Shown here one piece after another: positions 9,750-23,870 of a stretch of 64,000 bases of DNA. Numbering within the stretch: the stretch's first letter is position 1; every line of letters starts with the position of its first letter. Below the pieces are notes generated by a model. That model was not told the origin of the DNA. It did not search any database and saw nothing but the letters and a program-made list of their open reading frames with translations. This DNA is from Pegea sp. RAD2-039. Lineage: Eukaryota; Chordata; Thaliacea; Salpida; Salpidae. The translations under genes and the position numbers were made by a program. The stretch spans positions 1 through 64,000 of the forward strand of contig JAQGEQ010000377.1 of NCBI GenBank assembly GCA_034620365.1, given 5' to 3'.

Positions 9750-12700
9750 GTTATAAATCAACAAGAATACTAATTTATTTCCTAAATTTAATTATGTAGA
9801 AATCATTAACATAAAATGCGAATATTTTAAACACTAGTTCTGAGTAATGCTTTTTGCAAAAGGAAAAAGCTTATTACAAGTCTTACATACACTTAAGATA
9901 TTACTATAGGTATGTTTTAATTTCTAGAAGTGACTATAGTAAGCAACTATATTTTTAAGATTACAACTAATGAACAATCTTGATATCATAGACTTATTTC
10001 ACTTAAGTTATAAAGTAAAATTAACTGATTCGATTAAGTATAACTTAATAATGCAATTATAATTGTAGCGAAAGGTTTACATTTAGAAATAACAAGTATA
10101 ATATAAACTTAAATCTAGTATACACCACCAAAAGCCCTTACTTTTACAAATCTTTAGAAAACATCTAAAACACTTTATTTACAGTTAATTATGACAGTTA
10201 CAAAATATTTCTAAACAATTTCATTGCTGAGCATTGCCAAATGCAGTTAAGAGAAAGTTTTACTACTAATATTTAACCATTATTTATTAAAAGTATAAAG
10301 TAACCAGCAAACTTTAAGTCAATCTTAGTATAAGATACTTATCACAATTAATAATATGTTTATATACTTATATATAGAAAAAATATGAATGTGAAAAATG
10401 GCGTATATTTTTACTTTAGGATTTTACTTTATTTTTTGAATCCTTACTATAAATGATTAAATATAAATAATAAAAAGTATTAAGCACACATAAAAGTAGA
10501 TGAGCAAAAAATAAATATTGTGCAAAAATGCTAAAAATATCAAATAATAATAAGCAACTAAACTTTGCTTAACTTCAAAAAGGTCATTGCTTAGTTTCAG
10601 TCTGGATGTAATAAAATAAACTAATTAGATATAAAGAGTTGTTGTCATATAAAAATTATAAAGTATATGAAAAGTTATAAAATAAACTTAACTGGTTAAA
10701 TTAAGTATAAAATAATAATGTAACTATAGGTGTAACAAAACGTTTTACAGGTAGAAATATAGCAACTATAATATAAATTTGAATCTAGTATAAACCACCA
10801 TAATCCATTACAATCACATATTATCAAACATCTAAAACACTTTACTTATAATTAATTATGACTGTTACAAAATCTTTTTAAACTATTTTAATACAATACG
10901 AAACATTGCAAAATGCATATAGTAAATAAACTCTAAATCATTATGTTGGTTTTCCCATAACCCTCCAAAGTGATCCACAATTTCTATTAATAGATATATT
11001 TAAAAAACATTTTTGCCAGGACTAATTTTAATTGTAAAAGGCTTCTAGGCATGCTCTCTTAACATATTAATACACACTACTAGTTCCAATACAATCTTGT
11101 ATGTAAGTTTGCTTAGATTAGAAAAGAAGTTAATGAATGATGAATCTAACTTTAACAGTTTCTCGAAATAAAATTTCCCACCAACTACTAGGCTCAGAAG
11201 AGACCTATAATATATACTTAAAAAAAAGAAGAAAACAAATGGTGTAACAGATGATTATTTAGTAATTACTATACAATATAAAACTAAATATTTACACAAA
11301 ATGTTAAATAAAATGTAAAAATTCTTGTCTAACTTATAAAGATTTATGATTAGATGTAAAATTGTTAAACAGCTGTTAAATGAGTTTGCTGGTTTTACGG
11401 GGCAACTAATCGAGAGTGCGTCAACACAAATAACCTTTATGCACTAATTTTTATTTAGCTAATCACGTGCATTCAAGAATTTATTTTTTGGAATATTTTT
11501 TACACTTTGAAATTTCGCAATGAGGAAAAGTTCTAGTGAGCTTATGTCATATTGCATCATATTTTTGGAGACTGTGTGTTGTGTTTCAGCTTTATTCGTT
11601 TGCTAATATCATTACCACTGTTTAATATCAGCTTTATTATTGTTGTATTAATTTTGAAAATAAGTTTTTTAAACTTTTTGAGATAGTTAAAAGATAATTT
11701 TAAAAGGTTCAGGTTTCAACTGAAATATAAATCATTACATGATTTTAGAATGGCAAAAGTATTTGCTATTTTTGAAAATTCATACTTTAGATAAATAATT
11801 TTAACTGAATAACTATAATTTGACTTTTAAATATTACTTTGAATATTAAGCTATTTCACACATATTTCAGTTTAGTGTATTAGTGGTGTAAAATTTGATT
11901 AATTGTTCATTAACTATTTAAAAGTTCTAAACATTTTTGTTTAACTGTATAAAATTTTTTTTATATAGCTTTATTATTCTTTCTTTATTAATCTTTTGTT
12001 TCTACGAACGGAATCAGCTAAATAATATCTTTATTTATAATATCTTTATCTTTTAGTATATAACTTTATTAAATTTTTATGTTGATAGAATAGCTAATAT
12101 AATTGCAACTTTTGTACTTTACCTAAAGTAAAATTGTAAAGTTGCATTATACCTTTGGTATGAATGAATATAAACTGATTAATAAGATTCTAGAAAAATT
12201 ATATAATTAATTACTTTTTCCAAATAACAATTGTTGTTATACATTAATAAATTTCTTTTATAATATAATTATCATGTTTAATTTATATATGCCATAAATT
12301 TTGTTGATTTTATCAAGACCTATAACCATTTTAAACATGATGACTTTTACAAATTTTATGGAAATCTTAGATTTAAAGATGACTAAATATGATATTGATT
12401 ACAGGAAATATAGTTTTTGTATGGCTGGACTTTTGAATATACATTGTTTAATATTATAATTTCTATAATAATTTATATACAATAGTTTTACATATATAAT
12501 AATATGTTTTATACAAACCTGCTTGGTGCTGTACTATTATAATTTGGTATTATAAGATTTATTTACTTCTGGAAAATTAGTATAAAAATATTTTTAAGAA
12601 GTTAATAATCTTTTATTGATTTACTTTTTTCTGTTTTAAATCCTTAATATTCATCTTAGTTAGATCATTAATTTTTTTGATATTATAAAATGTTTGGTTG

Positions 12701-12790
12701 TTTTAAACATAAATTGTTTATATAAATCAACTCATTCATTTATATAACATCAACAGTTGGTAGATTTCCAAAAATTGCTGATTGCATCAA
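9750..12790. other. AT-rich region with a diverged direct duplication; no gene seen
   Basis: About 10,018-10,250 and 10,676-10,920 are diverged direct copies (shared CATCTAAAACACTTTA). A block near 11,530-11,570 (GAGCTTATGTCATATTGCAT) recurs upstream of K2 (29,785-29,815) and K3 (36,815-36,845). The upstream flank of the kelch unit therefore probably reaches this far. No coding frame is supported. Confidence 0.6.
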
Positions 12791-12791
12791 A

Positions 12792-15574
12792 ATGGTAGAT
12801 ACATCAAATAGCAAAGTTGTTTTCGATTCAATTATGCCACCTACAGATGATAAAAGGTTAGTAGAATTTTGTTTTAAAATAAAATCAGATTACAAAACTT
12901 TTTATGTTGCATGTAGATAGATGTTATTAACTTAAATATTCTTAGCTTTAACTTGTAATTATTATATTCTTAATCTGTTTTAGAGTGATTTATTATTACT
13001 CAATCATTTAGAGGAATCTTAATTTTATTGTTTTTCTTATCTATCGCTTTAACAACTGGAATAAATATTTATGAATTTAGTTATTCACTTTTTTGTATTT
13101 TTATCTAACTTTTATGTTTCTTCTAATTCCTGTTTTGTTACTCTGATACAAAAGTAAATTATAGTTTCGATTTTTTTAGAGAAGAATTTTCGGAAATCAA
13201 TAATTGTACCAATCTTCGATTCAAACTAAATGGTTTTCGTCAAAATTCTCAGTTGTGTGATATTACCTTCAAAGTAAATTTGGATGGTTTGGAAAGAACT
13301 TTCAGTTGTCACAAAGTAATATTAGCTGCTGCTTCACCTTATTTTGAAGCTATGTTTTGTCGTAAGTTAGATTCAACTTCAATTGTAAAATAACTGAATA
13401 TATGAACACAAAAACTATTTGAATTTATTAAGGTGGATTTAAAGAATCATATTCTCGGGAAGTTACCATAAATGAGGTAGATCCAAATGTATTCTCTAAT
13501 CTTCTAGAATATATTTACACAAGAGAAATACTAATCAATGTAGAAAATGTTGAGAAACTCATAATTGCAGATTCCATGTTTCAAATAAATGGTTTAAAGA
13601 AGTTATGTAGCAAGTAAGCTAGTTTTATAAATGAGTTGCTTTCAATATTTCTTGTAAATATACTTTATCAATTACAGCTTTTTGGAAAGTCAAATTGATA
13701 TTTCCAATTGTATTGGATTTTCAATCTTTGCTGAGAATTATGGATTTATAGAGATTTCAACAAAAATAAAAAAAATTATTGGAAAAAACTTTATGGAAGT
13801 AAGAAAATAGAGAAATGTTATTTTCTTGGCTAAAACATTTTAAGTAGAAAGATTTTTTCTACTTCATCAAACTTAAATACTTATGAAATATTTACTTGCT
13901 TCGTTATTTCTACTGATTTTGTTCTTTTCATATTTAATAAGAAAAAGTTTTTGATTGATCACATGATATTTACCAGATTTCACAAACTGAAGTATTCAAA
14001 TTACAACCAGACTCTATAATTTCTAAAATAATTTCTAAAGATGAGCTTCATGTGATTTGTGAATCCCAAATATTCAGTGCTGTTCTAGAGTGGATCAAAT
14101 ATGATTTAACTTCAAGAAAACATTACTTAAATAAGTTAATCAAGAACGTAAGTATCTAGAACCTATAAAGTTGTAGGACTTATGAGTATAAAATTGTGAT
14201 TTCTCTAGGTACGATGCCATCTGATAAATCCAAATTTTATTTCGATGAAATTAGAAAGTTGTAATGTAATTAGAGATACTTGTTATGAGTATCTCAGCAA
14301 GGTCCTTGATGACCTCAAAGCTTACATTCAAATTGAAAGTAAGCCAAGACAACTTGATATTCGGCAGGTAAAATTATTTAATTAAATACTTTTCACTTCA
14401 ACCACTGACATATGACGTCACAGGTGATCTACATCATTAATGTATCTTATAGATCTGATGAGAAATCTTTGGAAAGTGTAGAGTTCCGTTTGTCTGAAAC
14501 AGATCTTTGGTTTAAACTTCCAAAGATATGTTTTTCACGTATTTCAAGATCTGTTGTCATCAACGGTTTCATTTATATGTTAAAGTGGAATGGTGATATG
14601 GAAAGGTTAGAAGCATGAAGCAAATGATGACATCATCATTGCAAACTAAATATGACGTCATCACATTTCTAGATACGACCCAATTTCAAATAAGTGGAAA
14701 AAGTGCAAAAATTTACACGGTGAATTGTATTTGCCAAGAATCGAAGTTATTGACAATGAGTTGTATCTTTTTCATGGTGGTAAAGAAACTAAATTGATGA
14801 AGTGAGTGATGAAATGAGTAATTTAACCAAAGCTTCATTTTCCAAAAACTATAATGTTATTTCCAGATACGATCCGATCACTGATGAATGGACGCAAAGA
14901 GCTTCATTAAAGAGAGGCTACTGGTTCGGTTGTGCTGTCTTCAACCGGATCTTGTATGTTGTCGGTGGTTACGAGCTCGGTGAAACAGTTACTCGTGTGG
15001 ATAAATATGATCCACAGAGGGACGAATGGAGTTCTGTAAAATCGATGTTGACACCTCGAAGTGATTTAGGTACTTGCTGATGACGTCACGATGACGTTTT
15101 GATCATATGATGATAACTAATTCTAAAATCATTAAAGCTGTAGTCACGCTTGGCAACTATATCTACGCCATTGGTGGTTATAATGACGGAGGAGTTTTAA
15201 AAACTGTTGAAAGATACGATGTCCTCAATGATAATTGGGAGTTTGTAGCAAGTATGAAATATGCAAGAGAAGAACCAAAAGCTGTTGTCTTTAATAAGAA
15301 AATTTATGTTTTTGGTAAAACTTTTCTTATGTTTCGAATTGAAAAACTTTTTAATAAAATTTTTATGATGTTTACAATAATTTACATAATTGTGATGAGC
15401 TTGTTGATTGTTTCAGGAGGTTTTTCTGGAGATGATTATGTAGAAATTGTCGAATGTTACAATGAAGTAACAAACGAATGGAAAAAAGTTGCAAGAACGA
15501 ATGAATGGATTGATGATGTCATAGTCAGCTATCAACCATGTGTACCTGACATATGTGTAAATTTCCCATTTTAA
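12792..15574 (+). CDS. BTB-BACK-kelch protein K1 (KLHL family), 11 exons, 575 aa
   Basis: Exons: 12,792-12,856; 13,180-13,361; 13,433-13,613; 13,678-13,798; 13,977-14,147; 14,209-14,367; 14,424-14,605; 14,673-14,801; 14,867-15,069; 15,138-15,314; 15,417-15,574. They total 1,728 nt with no internal stop, and all junction phases agree. Exons 2-3 encode the BTB domain (LAAASPYFEAMF), exons 3-6 the BACK domain and exons 7-11 a kelch propeller (LYVVGGYE, IYAIGGYN, IYVFGGGFSG). Members usually act as substrate adaptors for CUL3 ubiquitin ligases; that role is inferred from the family only. The start is the first ATG in the homologous exon and gives a shorter N-terminus than K2 or K3. The stop overlaps an AATAAA poly(A) signal (15,573-15,578). 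This is the most diverged of the three intact paralogues. Confidence 0.85.
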
Positions 15575-16471
15575 TAAATAAATTTTACTAGTAGATTGCT
15601 GTGAAGTTTATTTTCAGTATAAAGTTGCTTTTGAGGTCGTGTTTATTTTCAGAAACATTTAGAATAAAATCAAAATGTTCTTTCATGAATATTTTCATGT
15701 TTTTTAATTGTTTGATAATTTACAAAATATATAAATTTTGTTAGAATTTAGAGATTTATTTCAATCATCAAATAAGATGTTTTATATTTGAAGTTATTTA
15801 GAAATGAAATTTCATTAAATTTTTAACAAATTTTGTGAGTAATAAGAAGGAAATTCTATGAAAGTAAAACATTTATTAACAATCTAAGATTAAAAATAAA
15901 AGAGTAAAGAATGAAGATCGCTTTTACAGAGATTCGTCTTTCTTGTATCTTCGACCATCTAACACCACATGTTATTTAATTTCATTTAGATCATTTTAAT
16001 TCATAAATTTATTCATTTTTTAAGTAGCTTTTTGAACTTGATAGATTTCTTAAATATTTTGTATCAAATTTTCAATTAATTTTTATCAACTAAACTTCTA
16101 ACAAAATGTATTGAAATTTATTATTATTTTAAATACTTTTTTAAGGTTATAAATTAAGGTTTTTCATCCAATTATAGTTTTGAAGTCAGATTTATCTTTC
16201 TATTTATCTATTAGAATTTTTAATTATATGAAACATCAGCTTAAGTTACTTTAATAAGATATATACTAATTTTATTAGTTTTATCAAGCATCGAAATAAG
16301 TTATAAGATAAACAATATGGATATATTTTCAACTTATATTTCTTAGATTATATTTGTTCAGCAGTATGTAGCAGAAACTTTATAGTATTTTTTTCAGCTG
16401 ATGTTGTTATCTTATAAGATTGATTAATTATTTAATATTTTTACTAATAATATTTGATCAGTAACTTCTAG
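15575..16471. other. 3' flank of K1, no gene
   Basis: The first 420 bases or so match the 3' flanks of K2 (down to about 25,560) and K3 (40,725-41,090), e.g. AAGTTGCTTTTGAGGTCGTG. The remainder is AT-rich with nothing recognisable. Confidence 0.7.
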
Positions 16472-17146
16472 AGTCTACTCTTTAGAAACTCTGCGTTTCT
16501 ACTTCGTGCGTTTCGGCTGGAACCGAAGCCTCGGCTGCCGCAGCGACCATTTGTAAAATGACTGAAGAAGAACAAAATATCGTGAGTGACGTCATTAGTT
16601 GATCGATCATAGCTATTGTGACGTCATCAGACGATTGTTAAGTGTGTTGCAAGGCGTCACCCTCAGTGTACTGATTCAACTTGGCTTTATCTTCCATTTA
16701 TTTGTGGATCAAGTTATGAATGTTTAAAGTAAGACACCGTGGTCAGATCAGGATTTAATCAAGGAGATTTGATCTGTGTAGTCGAAGTACAACGGAGCAC
16801 AGAATGGCAAGTTTGGAAATATCAAAGCAACATATTCTACAAGATTATTATTTTGTTGGAATTTTGGAACAGTTTGAAGAAACTTTACTGCTTCTAGAAC
16901 ATCTACTTCCGTCTTACTTCAAAGGTGCTGTTGGTATTTGGAAGAAAAAAAGTAGGTGGAGGTCTCTAGTAGTGATGATGTCAGTGATTGATTTGTTTTG
17001 TAGATATTCAAGACGTTCAAGTGTCGACGAAAACGAAAAACCGTCGCGAAATGAATGAAGAATCGCGGAGATATTTTCTCGAAGGACCTTTAAAATATGA
17101 GAAAATGTTTTATGATTTTACTCGAAAAATTTTTAATGAAAGATGA
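16472..17146 (+). CDS. UST-like: Uronyl/heparan sulfate 2-O-sulfotransferase-like, 3' part only
   Basis: Exons: 16,472-16,581; 16,631-16,728; 16,803-16,951; 17,004-17,146 (TGA). The last three join in phase. The translation carries family landmarks in order: LRFYFVRFG, then PQCTDSTWLYLPFICG, then YYFVGILEQFEETLLLLE with LLPSYFKGAVGIW, and a basic/aromatic C-terminus YEKMFYDFTRKIF. These match the C-terminal half of the sulfotransferase-2 family, Golgi type II membrane enzymes that transfer sulfate from PAPS to uronic acid in glycosaminoglycans. The first exon needs one base removed near 16,551-16,556 to stay in frame (a real break or a sequence error). The N-terminal half, with the membrane anchor and the 5'-phosphosulfate site, is absent. 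Upstream is the K1 flank, so this is probably a truncated copy. It is distinctly richer in GC than its surroundings. Confidence 0.65.
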
Positions 17147-18170
17147 AAATATTTCCAGATAAGTTTATCAGATGATTCAAGTTGATAACATTTGATAACT
17201 AACTTTGATAAGAGTTTATTTGCTAATCAATCCGAGTTATTTGTCCCAATTTATTATTTAAAAAAAGCAAACTGCAAAAATTCAAATCATTTTTGAGTTG
17301 AAACTTTTTGGTTTTAGATTCCAATCTCAGAGATGCTGGTCGGGTTTTGTCGAGGTAACTTTGTTTAAGATCATGTTTTTAGACTTTCACTGGAGTTTTT
17401 TTGACATCTGTATAAAATTAGATAATAATTTGTAATTATTAGAACTAATAATTAAAGTTAGTTAGTCGAGAAAGTTTAGTTGAGATTATTTTCTTTTCAT
17501 TGAATAGTAAATGATTTACAAATAAAATCTTATTATATTTCTCAATGGAAAGTTGGAAACAATAAATTTCAGCATAAATTATTCAAAATAGTTTCTTACC
17601 AGCTTAAAGTTTCATAATTCAATTTTATATTTTCTGAAGTCTCTTGTGAATGTAAATATAGAAATTTAGTTTCGAAATATTTAAAAATTTAAAAGTTGTT
17701 GGTAATTTTCTTATATTAATTTTAATCATTTAAAAAAGTAGAAAGTATTTCTAATGCAAGTTATGAAAACCAACTTCAACAATTCACATAAAAGATTGTA
17801 AATATAGAATTTTTACGATTGTTTAATTTAAGCAGGTACATCGTGCCTTTTGTCTCAACCAGGAGCTTCTAACTCAGTTTTTAATCATTACATCTCTCAT
17901 CATCTATATCAACTACAGAAAAAATTATCATTAATTGTTAAGCTCTCATTTTAAAAGAAAAATTTGTTTATTTAAAACAATAAACCCAAAGTAGAATGTC
18001 TGAAAAGATCTTGCTGGCATACCTTTTCACAAATAATATAATTATAAGATATATAAATAAGATAAAACTACAGAAAAATAGATGTAATATCTGGCATTTC
18101 GGGAAACCCTTATACAATATAACAGTGTTTTAAAAACAGTTACTTAATTGTCATAATCTATTCTGAGTTT
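17147..18170. other. AT-rich intergenic stretch, nothing recognised
   Basis: No frame, repeat or motif that I can support. Confidence 0.6.
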
Positions 18171-21055
18171 TAATCTTTGAAATCTTTAATATACACTTTA
18201 ATGAAACGAAAATCTTTCATGAAAACTTTGGTGGACCTAAATAGATCTGGCAAGACTTTACGTTCAAATGTAAAGAAATATCCTGACAAACCGACTTCAT
18301 CAAAGCAAGCTTGCAATGGCAGTTCCAATTTCCCAATAAAATTTACTCTGGTGAAGATCCGGCCAAAGAATGCTTTAAAGATCTCTCCTGGTTTCATCTT
18401 ACCTGTAGTGATGTGAGCAAAAAAATGTACGAAATATTTGATAACAACCAGATGAAGCAAATGGGATTTAAATTATTTTGCATTAAATGTAGAACCATGG
18501 ACACAACAGCCCCACATATAATTCTAATCAAAACCTATTACCGACATTAGCAAATCTGTATCTGCTGAATTAGCCAAATTTAAATCAGAAATTGGCAAAG
18601 ATGCTGCCAAGATCGATGAGAAAATTTCTAGTTTGTCTAAGTCAATGGACGAACTGGATGTGTCTATAAAGAAACAAGTCACATGGGCCACGGTGGTTGA
18701 TGATCCCGGTTCCGACTAAAATGCTAACATGGTGCAGCTTCTTGCCAAGAAGGCCACAGACACACACAAAAAACTCACCTTAGATCGTGAGGACAGAGAA
18801 AACAATGTCATCATCTTTAATATATTTGAGACTGATAAAGATAATGATAGCAAGATGTTTAATCAAATATGCTCTCAAAGACTTGATTTTGTGGAAGTTC
18901 CGAAGGTATCGATGACCAAAAATGGAGCAAAAAGCTCAGATTATCACACACAGTTGAAAGTGTCCTTTCAGATCGCTTAGAAAATAAGCGTCTTCTAAAA
19001 GAGGTATATAACAGAAATCAGAAGGAACAACCAGCTGATTTCAAATACAAAGTTCGAGGTCCACCATGGGCTATGAGAATTGTCAAGGTTTTTAAAAAAA
19101 ACGGAAGTGGCAAATAACCACTGGACCCACATCTCCTTTTCTAATCTCTCTCCGGACATAATTGTTAATACTCAAAATATCAACTTACAGAAGCCCATCA
19201 TCAAATCTCACAAGCATCAAAAAGACATTTCTTCTATCACATTAGGTATGTTCTTCAACACACGGTCGATTATTAACAATATTTTTCAATAGAAAGCTCT
19301 TTTGCATTCCCAAGATTTCACATTTGTTTTTATTACTAAAACTTGGTTGAAACCGTTGTATCCTGATTCTATTCTGGTTGACAGTAATCTTTTTTGTGTT
19401 TTGCGTTGTGACAGACTGTATGATAGAGGTGGTGGCGTTTGCGTAATTCTCAAAATATCACTTGCATCCATGATCTTCAGAATTTAGATCGATGACATTA
19501 ATTGTCCAGGATTTGAGATCATCGCTTTTGATTTTCATTACTCAAAGTTCAAATTTTCTCGTTTTATATGTACTTATCTACCACCCTCTAAACCTAATGA
19601 TGAGGTTACTGTTTAGGCCTTATTGAAGGATCTGAAGAGTGTTGTGTATCCTGAGTTATATATTTTGGAGGATTTGAATTTTAGTAAAATTGATTGGAAT
19701 AACCCGAATTTAGCATTTAGTGGAAAATCGTTTAACTTAGACAGCGAAAATACTAATTCAGCCTTTCTAAGTCATGTCTTTGTAAGCTTCCTCAATGCCA
19801 ATAATCTATCTCAGATGGTTACTTTTCCGACCCAAGTTAGTGGTAATACTTTGGATCTTCTTATCACATTAAAACCTAAGAACATTTTCTACGTTGATCA
19901 AAAGTAACCTTTTGCTTTGACATGCGATCACAATATGATTGAATTCAAGCTCCACCAAACAATTTTTATGAAAGTTAAAACTTCAAGCAAAAGGAATTTT
20001 TACGGTGGAAATTATGATGGTATTAACAAATTTCTATCAGATGTTGACTGGATTTCTGTTTTCAACTCTTCAGAGATATCAATACTATTTACTCAAGGTT
20101 TACTAACATCGTTAAAGAGTCAATTTAAAAATTCATACCTTTGTATAAAATAAACAAAAAACCACACTTGCCCAAAAATTTAAAGAATATACAATGTTCA
20201 AAAAACCTCCTATACAAACAAACTAAAACAGACCCTTCCATCAAATCTCTGTACAAGTATCTTTTTATAGTATACAAGAAATCTATTTCAAATTTCTATT
20301 TAGGAAGAGAAAGTGCAGTTTTATCTTCACTTAGCAAGCAGACGTTTTTAGGATTCATAAATCGCAGGCTTAAGGCGAGATCTCAAATACCTCCCTTACT
20401 TGATAGCAGCGACCAACTTGTGATGGAACCAAAAATAAAGCAGAGTTGCTAAACAATCAATTTAATAGCATTTTTATAACCGATGATGGCAAACTCTTAC
20501 ACTATTCTTACAAATGTCTCTGAAATGATAGATCTTGACATAACGGTCGATATGGTATCTAAGGCTATTTCTTCTTTAAAATCATCAGTTTCCAACACCC
20601 CAGATCAGATCCCAGCTTTGTTTTTAAGAAAAAAATTCCCTGCTCCTTATCACTACCTTTATTTCTTTTCTTTAACATGACTCTGAGGCGAGGAAGAGTT
20701 CAACAAATTTGGAAGAAAGCTATTATTACTCCAATTCATAAAGAGGGTCCCTGAAACACTTCACTTAACTACAGACCAGTTTTGCTGTGGTCAGTTTTTT
20801 GCAGAGCTCACGAACATATCATTCACAATCACGAGACCAGTCATTTGATGGAGCACCATCTAATATCTGATGTCCAGCATGGCTTTGTGAAACGGATATC
20901 TTCCCTGACTCAACATCTCACTTTTCTTAATGAGCTTACAGCTCATTATGAAAGTAATACTCCCTGTGATATCATATACCTCGATGTTGCTACAGCGTTT
21001 GATTCTGTCCCACACACTAAGCTCGTTACTGTATTGAAACACTTAAGATAAAATA
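18171..21055 (+). mobile_element. CR1/L2-like LINE copy A, decayed
   Basis: ORF1 remains at about 18,171-19,080. They include a partial zinc finger (AKECFK..SWFHLTCSDVS....FCIKC) resembling the PHD finger known in ORF1 of some CR1-type elements, followed by a charged coil (KIDEKISSLSKSMD) and ENNVIIFNIFE. ORF2 follows. Its AP-type endonuclease shows FNTRSIINN, TFVFITKTWLKP and CDRLYDRGGGVCV, then LEDLNFSKIDW and LTCDHNMIEF. The reverse transcriptase begins at about 20,480 (SVFCRAHEHII, ISDVQHGFVK) and stops after the first catalytic motif (IIYLDVATAFDSVP). Several stops and frameshifts break every reading frame, and the 3' part is missing. It is inactive. Confidence 0.9.
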
Positions 21056-22540
21056 GGAACAAGCACGAAATTGTTAAATGGTTTAGATGTTAATAGAGAG
21101 GACATTATAGTTATTCGCGTGATGTTCAAATTCGATCATCTAAGAAACAGCTGCATAGGAAAAGGAACAAGAGAAGAGCTGTTACTAGAATTGAGTATTT
21201 GTTTGTTACTCAGCTTAATGAAAGAACATCTGGACGCTTTAATTACTATGAAATAGAAAAACTAAATAAGAGAAAGCTGTAGAAGAGATCCTACCTCACG
21301 GTTTAGATAGCAAACAATTGGCACTACTGGATGTAATCAGGCTTCAATAAGGAAGTGATTTCGCTACGAGGAAGAGCAAAACGAAAGCAATCGAACGACG
21401 AAGAGAGATATGAGCGTTTTCCCATTTAAATAGAATTCTGTAGAAGTTGTTGGAAGCACGACAGTAGAAAGGAAACTGAAAGCAAGACAACAAATATAGC
21501 TGGAACTCTTATCCTTTTTAATGTTGTAAGCCGTGTTGTACATGTATAAGTATACAGGTTGTAGGGAGGACAGCTCCGTCTCATCTACAGTTCTTAAGCC
21601 CGTTGGAAACACAAAAATGACCTTTAAACGATTGCAGTATCAGATATATATAACAATTTCGTAGAAGAAATTTGTTTCAAAGGTTATTGTTCCAAAAGAG
21701 ATCAAATAAATCCTGATAACCTTTGAGGATATTCATCCCCTTACAATCCATTTTGCGGAAGAAAGCGCTTTCTAAAGGACTTTCTTGTGCTGATGAAGAT
21801 TTGTAGGTTTTTGAAAAAGGTCCAATAAATTTTGGAATAAAATTAATTATCTCTAAAAGAAGATAGAATTTGATATGAATAGAAAGAATAGAGAGATATG
21901 AATGAAAGCGCAGTGACTTTTTTGGCTGATGAAGATGGGCTTGTAAATCTTTGGATAATAACTCTCTATTAGAGGAGAGAGAGAATTTGATAAATGAAAA
22001 CTACGATGGATTTGATGAAGCAAGAAGCGAGCTTCATAATATCAATCAAGAAGAAAAAAGTTGAAAAGTTCTTGTCCTTATTTTATCCAATAAACAAATA
22101 AATGCTGATGAACAGGACTTTGACATTCTACAGAAGGGGTAATAGAAAGATTACCCGACGGGCTTTACCAAGTGTTACAAGGGAGAATCCCGATGATAAC
22201 ACCATGGCAACATCATGAGTAGAAAGAGAAAGAAGATGAAGACATTCAAACAATCCATCAATATTTATCCATTATATTTATTTTGAAGATCAGATTTTTC
22301 AGTGAGGCAGCAGCATCTGTTGATGAACTCTGTTAAAGTTTCAAATGTTAAGAAGAAGTGATAAACGCGAGATGTCACACTTTTTAGGTTTATGAAATCA
22401 AATTTAAATTCTAACATGACGAATCAGTTAGTCGAAGAAAAAGTATTTTTCTTCTACAAGTTTATACAAGGACTTGATTGAGTTGAAGAACTTTATACAT
22501 AAGTTAAGAAGCACATCTAAAATGTTTTGCTCAAGTCCTT
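21056..22540 (+). pseudogene. Decayed coding-like tract, unrecognised
   Basis: It begins right where LINE A stops and is richer in purines and GC than its neighbours. Long pieces read like protein but are broken by stops and shifts. One at about 21,090-21,280 reads RIEYLFVTQLNERTSGRFNY. One at about 21,660-21,830 reads EEICFKGYCSKRDQINPDNL, a stop, then GYSSPYNPFCGRKRFLKDF. One at about 21,940-22,070 contains LLEERENLINENYDGFDEA. I do not recognise the family. It could be an old host gene or part of another mobile element. Confidence 0.35.
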
Positions 22541-23870
22541 TAAATCTTTTTATGTTCTTTCAAACTCTTGAGATATCAGAATTTAATTTTCTGAAAAAAA
22601 TATTTAAAATAATATTAAGACTTCTTTGGTGCTAATCAATCATAAATACTTTGAAAAATTAAAAAAGGTTGAACAAGTGACAATAAAAAGAAAACAATAT
22701 TGATATATGAAAAAAACAAATATGAAAATAAGTTAAATTATATAAGTGAGATATCTAGTATTTAGATTACCACTTTTAGCTATCATAATTTGTACAAAAC
22801 AGATAAAATCTTTTATTTCTTTACTAACCAAGAAATTTTCCCCTTACTCATATTAGTGTGGATTGCTTTGTTTAATGATTAAGAGTTTTCATGATTTTAT
22901 TTAGCTTGGTACTAAAATAAATTCTAGTAAAATTATATATTTAAAACATAAGTGAATTAGAAGACAGTGGAGTACTTTTATGGCCAGTAAAATGATAAAG
23001 TTATAAACTAACAGTTTAACTTATAAAAAATTTTGGTAGCCACAAAGTATTATCAATTATTAAAGTAAACTTGCAATAGTGCTTTATGTAAAATTTGAGA
23101 TAAATTTACTTATAGATGTATAAAGTAACATTCAACTTATAAATATGTAGAAGCAGAATATTTTGAAAAACAATATTAAAAATGCTTCACACAAAATAAT
23201 TTAACCCAAATGATCATTGATGATTTTAAAATTTATCTTATTCTGCTGACAAGCCAGAAATAAATTTATTTAAAATCATTTGAAGCTAAAATTGAAAAAT
23301 TCATTTAATAAAACTTTCAACTTAATACTATTAGCAAGGTCACAATTACTTTAGATTAAAATAAATTTAATTTTAAGATGATAAAATAATTGCCAATTGA
23401 TAATATACTGTTACACTGAAAACAAGTATTTTATATAAACTAAGAACTTAATTATTAGAATATAATTATTCAGCAAATAATAAATTATATGGTGAAAAAT
23501 TATATTTATAAATTTTTCTATGTATGCTTCAAGCTTTTAACTCTTGTAATAAATAACAAATTTTGTATTTACTATTAGCTATAAACTTTTTATTCTCTTT
23601 TATTTAATATTAATTTATTTAAATTTAAACTTTATCTTTTTAAGTAAGTTTTAGGAATAAAAAATAATTATCAAATTTGACTTTGAAGTTTAAATTATTT
23701 TCATCTAAGCTAATCTTGTAACTTGCCAAATAGAATATTTTTTTTAATTTTAATCATATTTAAATGAGATTAGCTGAATTAATATTTAAATAAGATTTAA
23801 CTACTATCAACAGTTTCATAATATTTGTTGATGGTACTGTGATCACCATTTCGTACCAAAACACATTGTA
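22541..23870. other. Very AT-rich stretch, no gene seen
   Basis: Only short chance frames. It separates the oppositely oriented LINE copies A and B. Confidence 0.6.
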
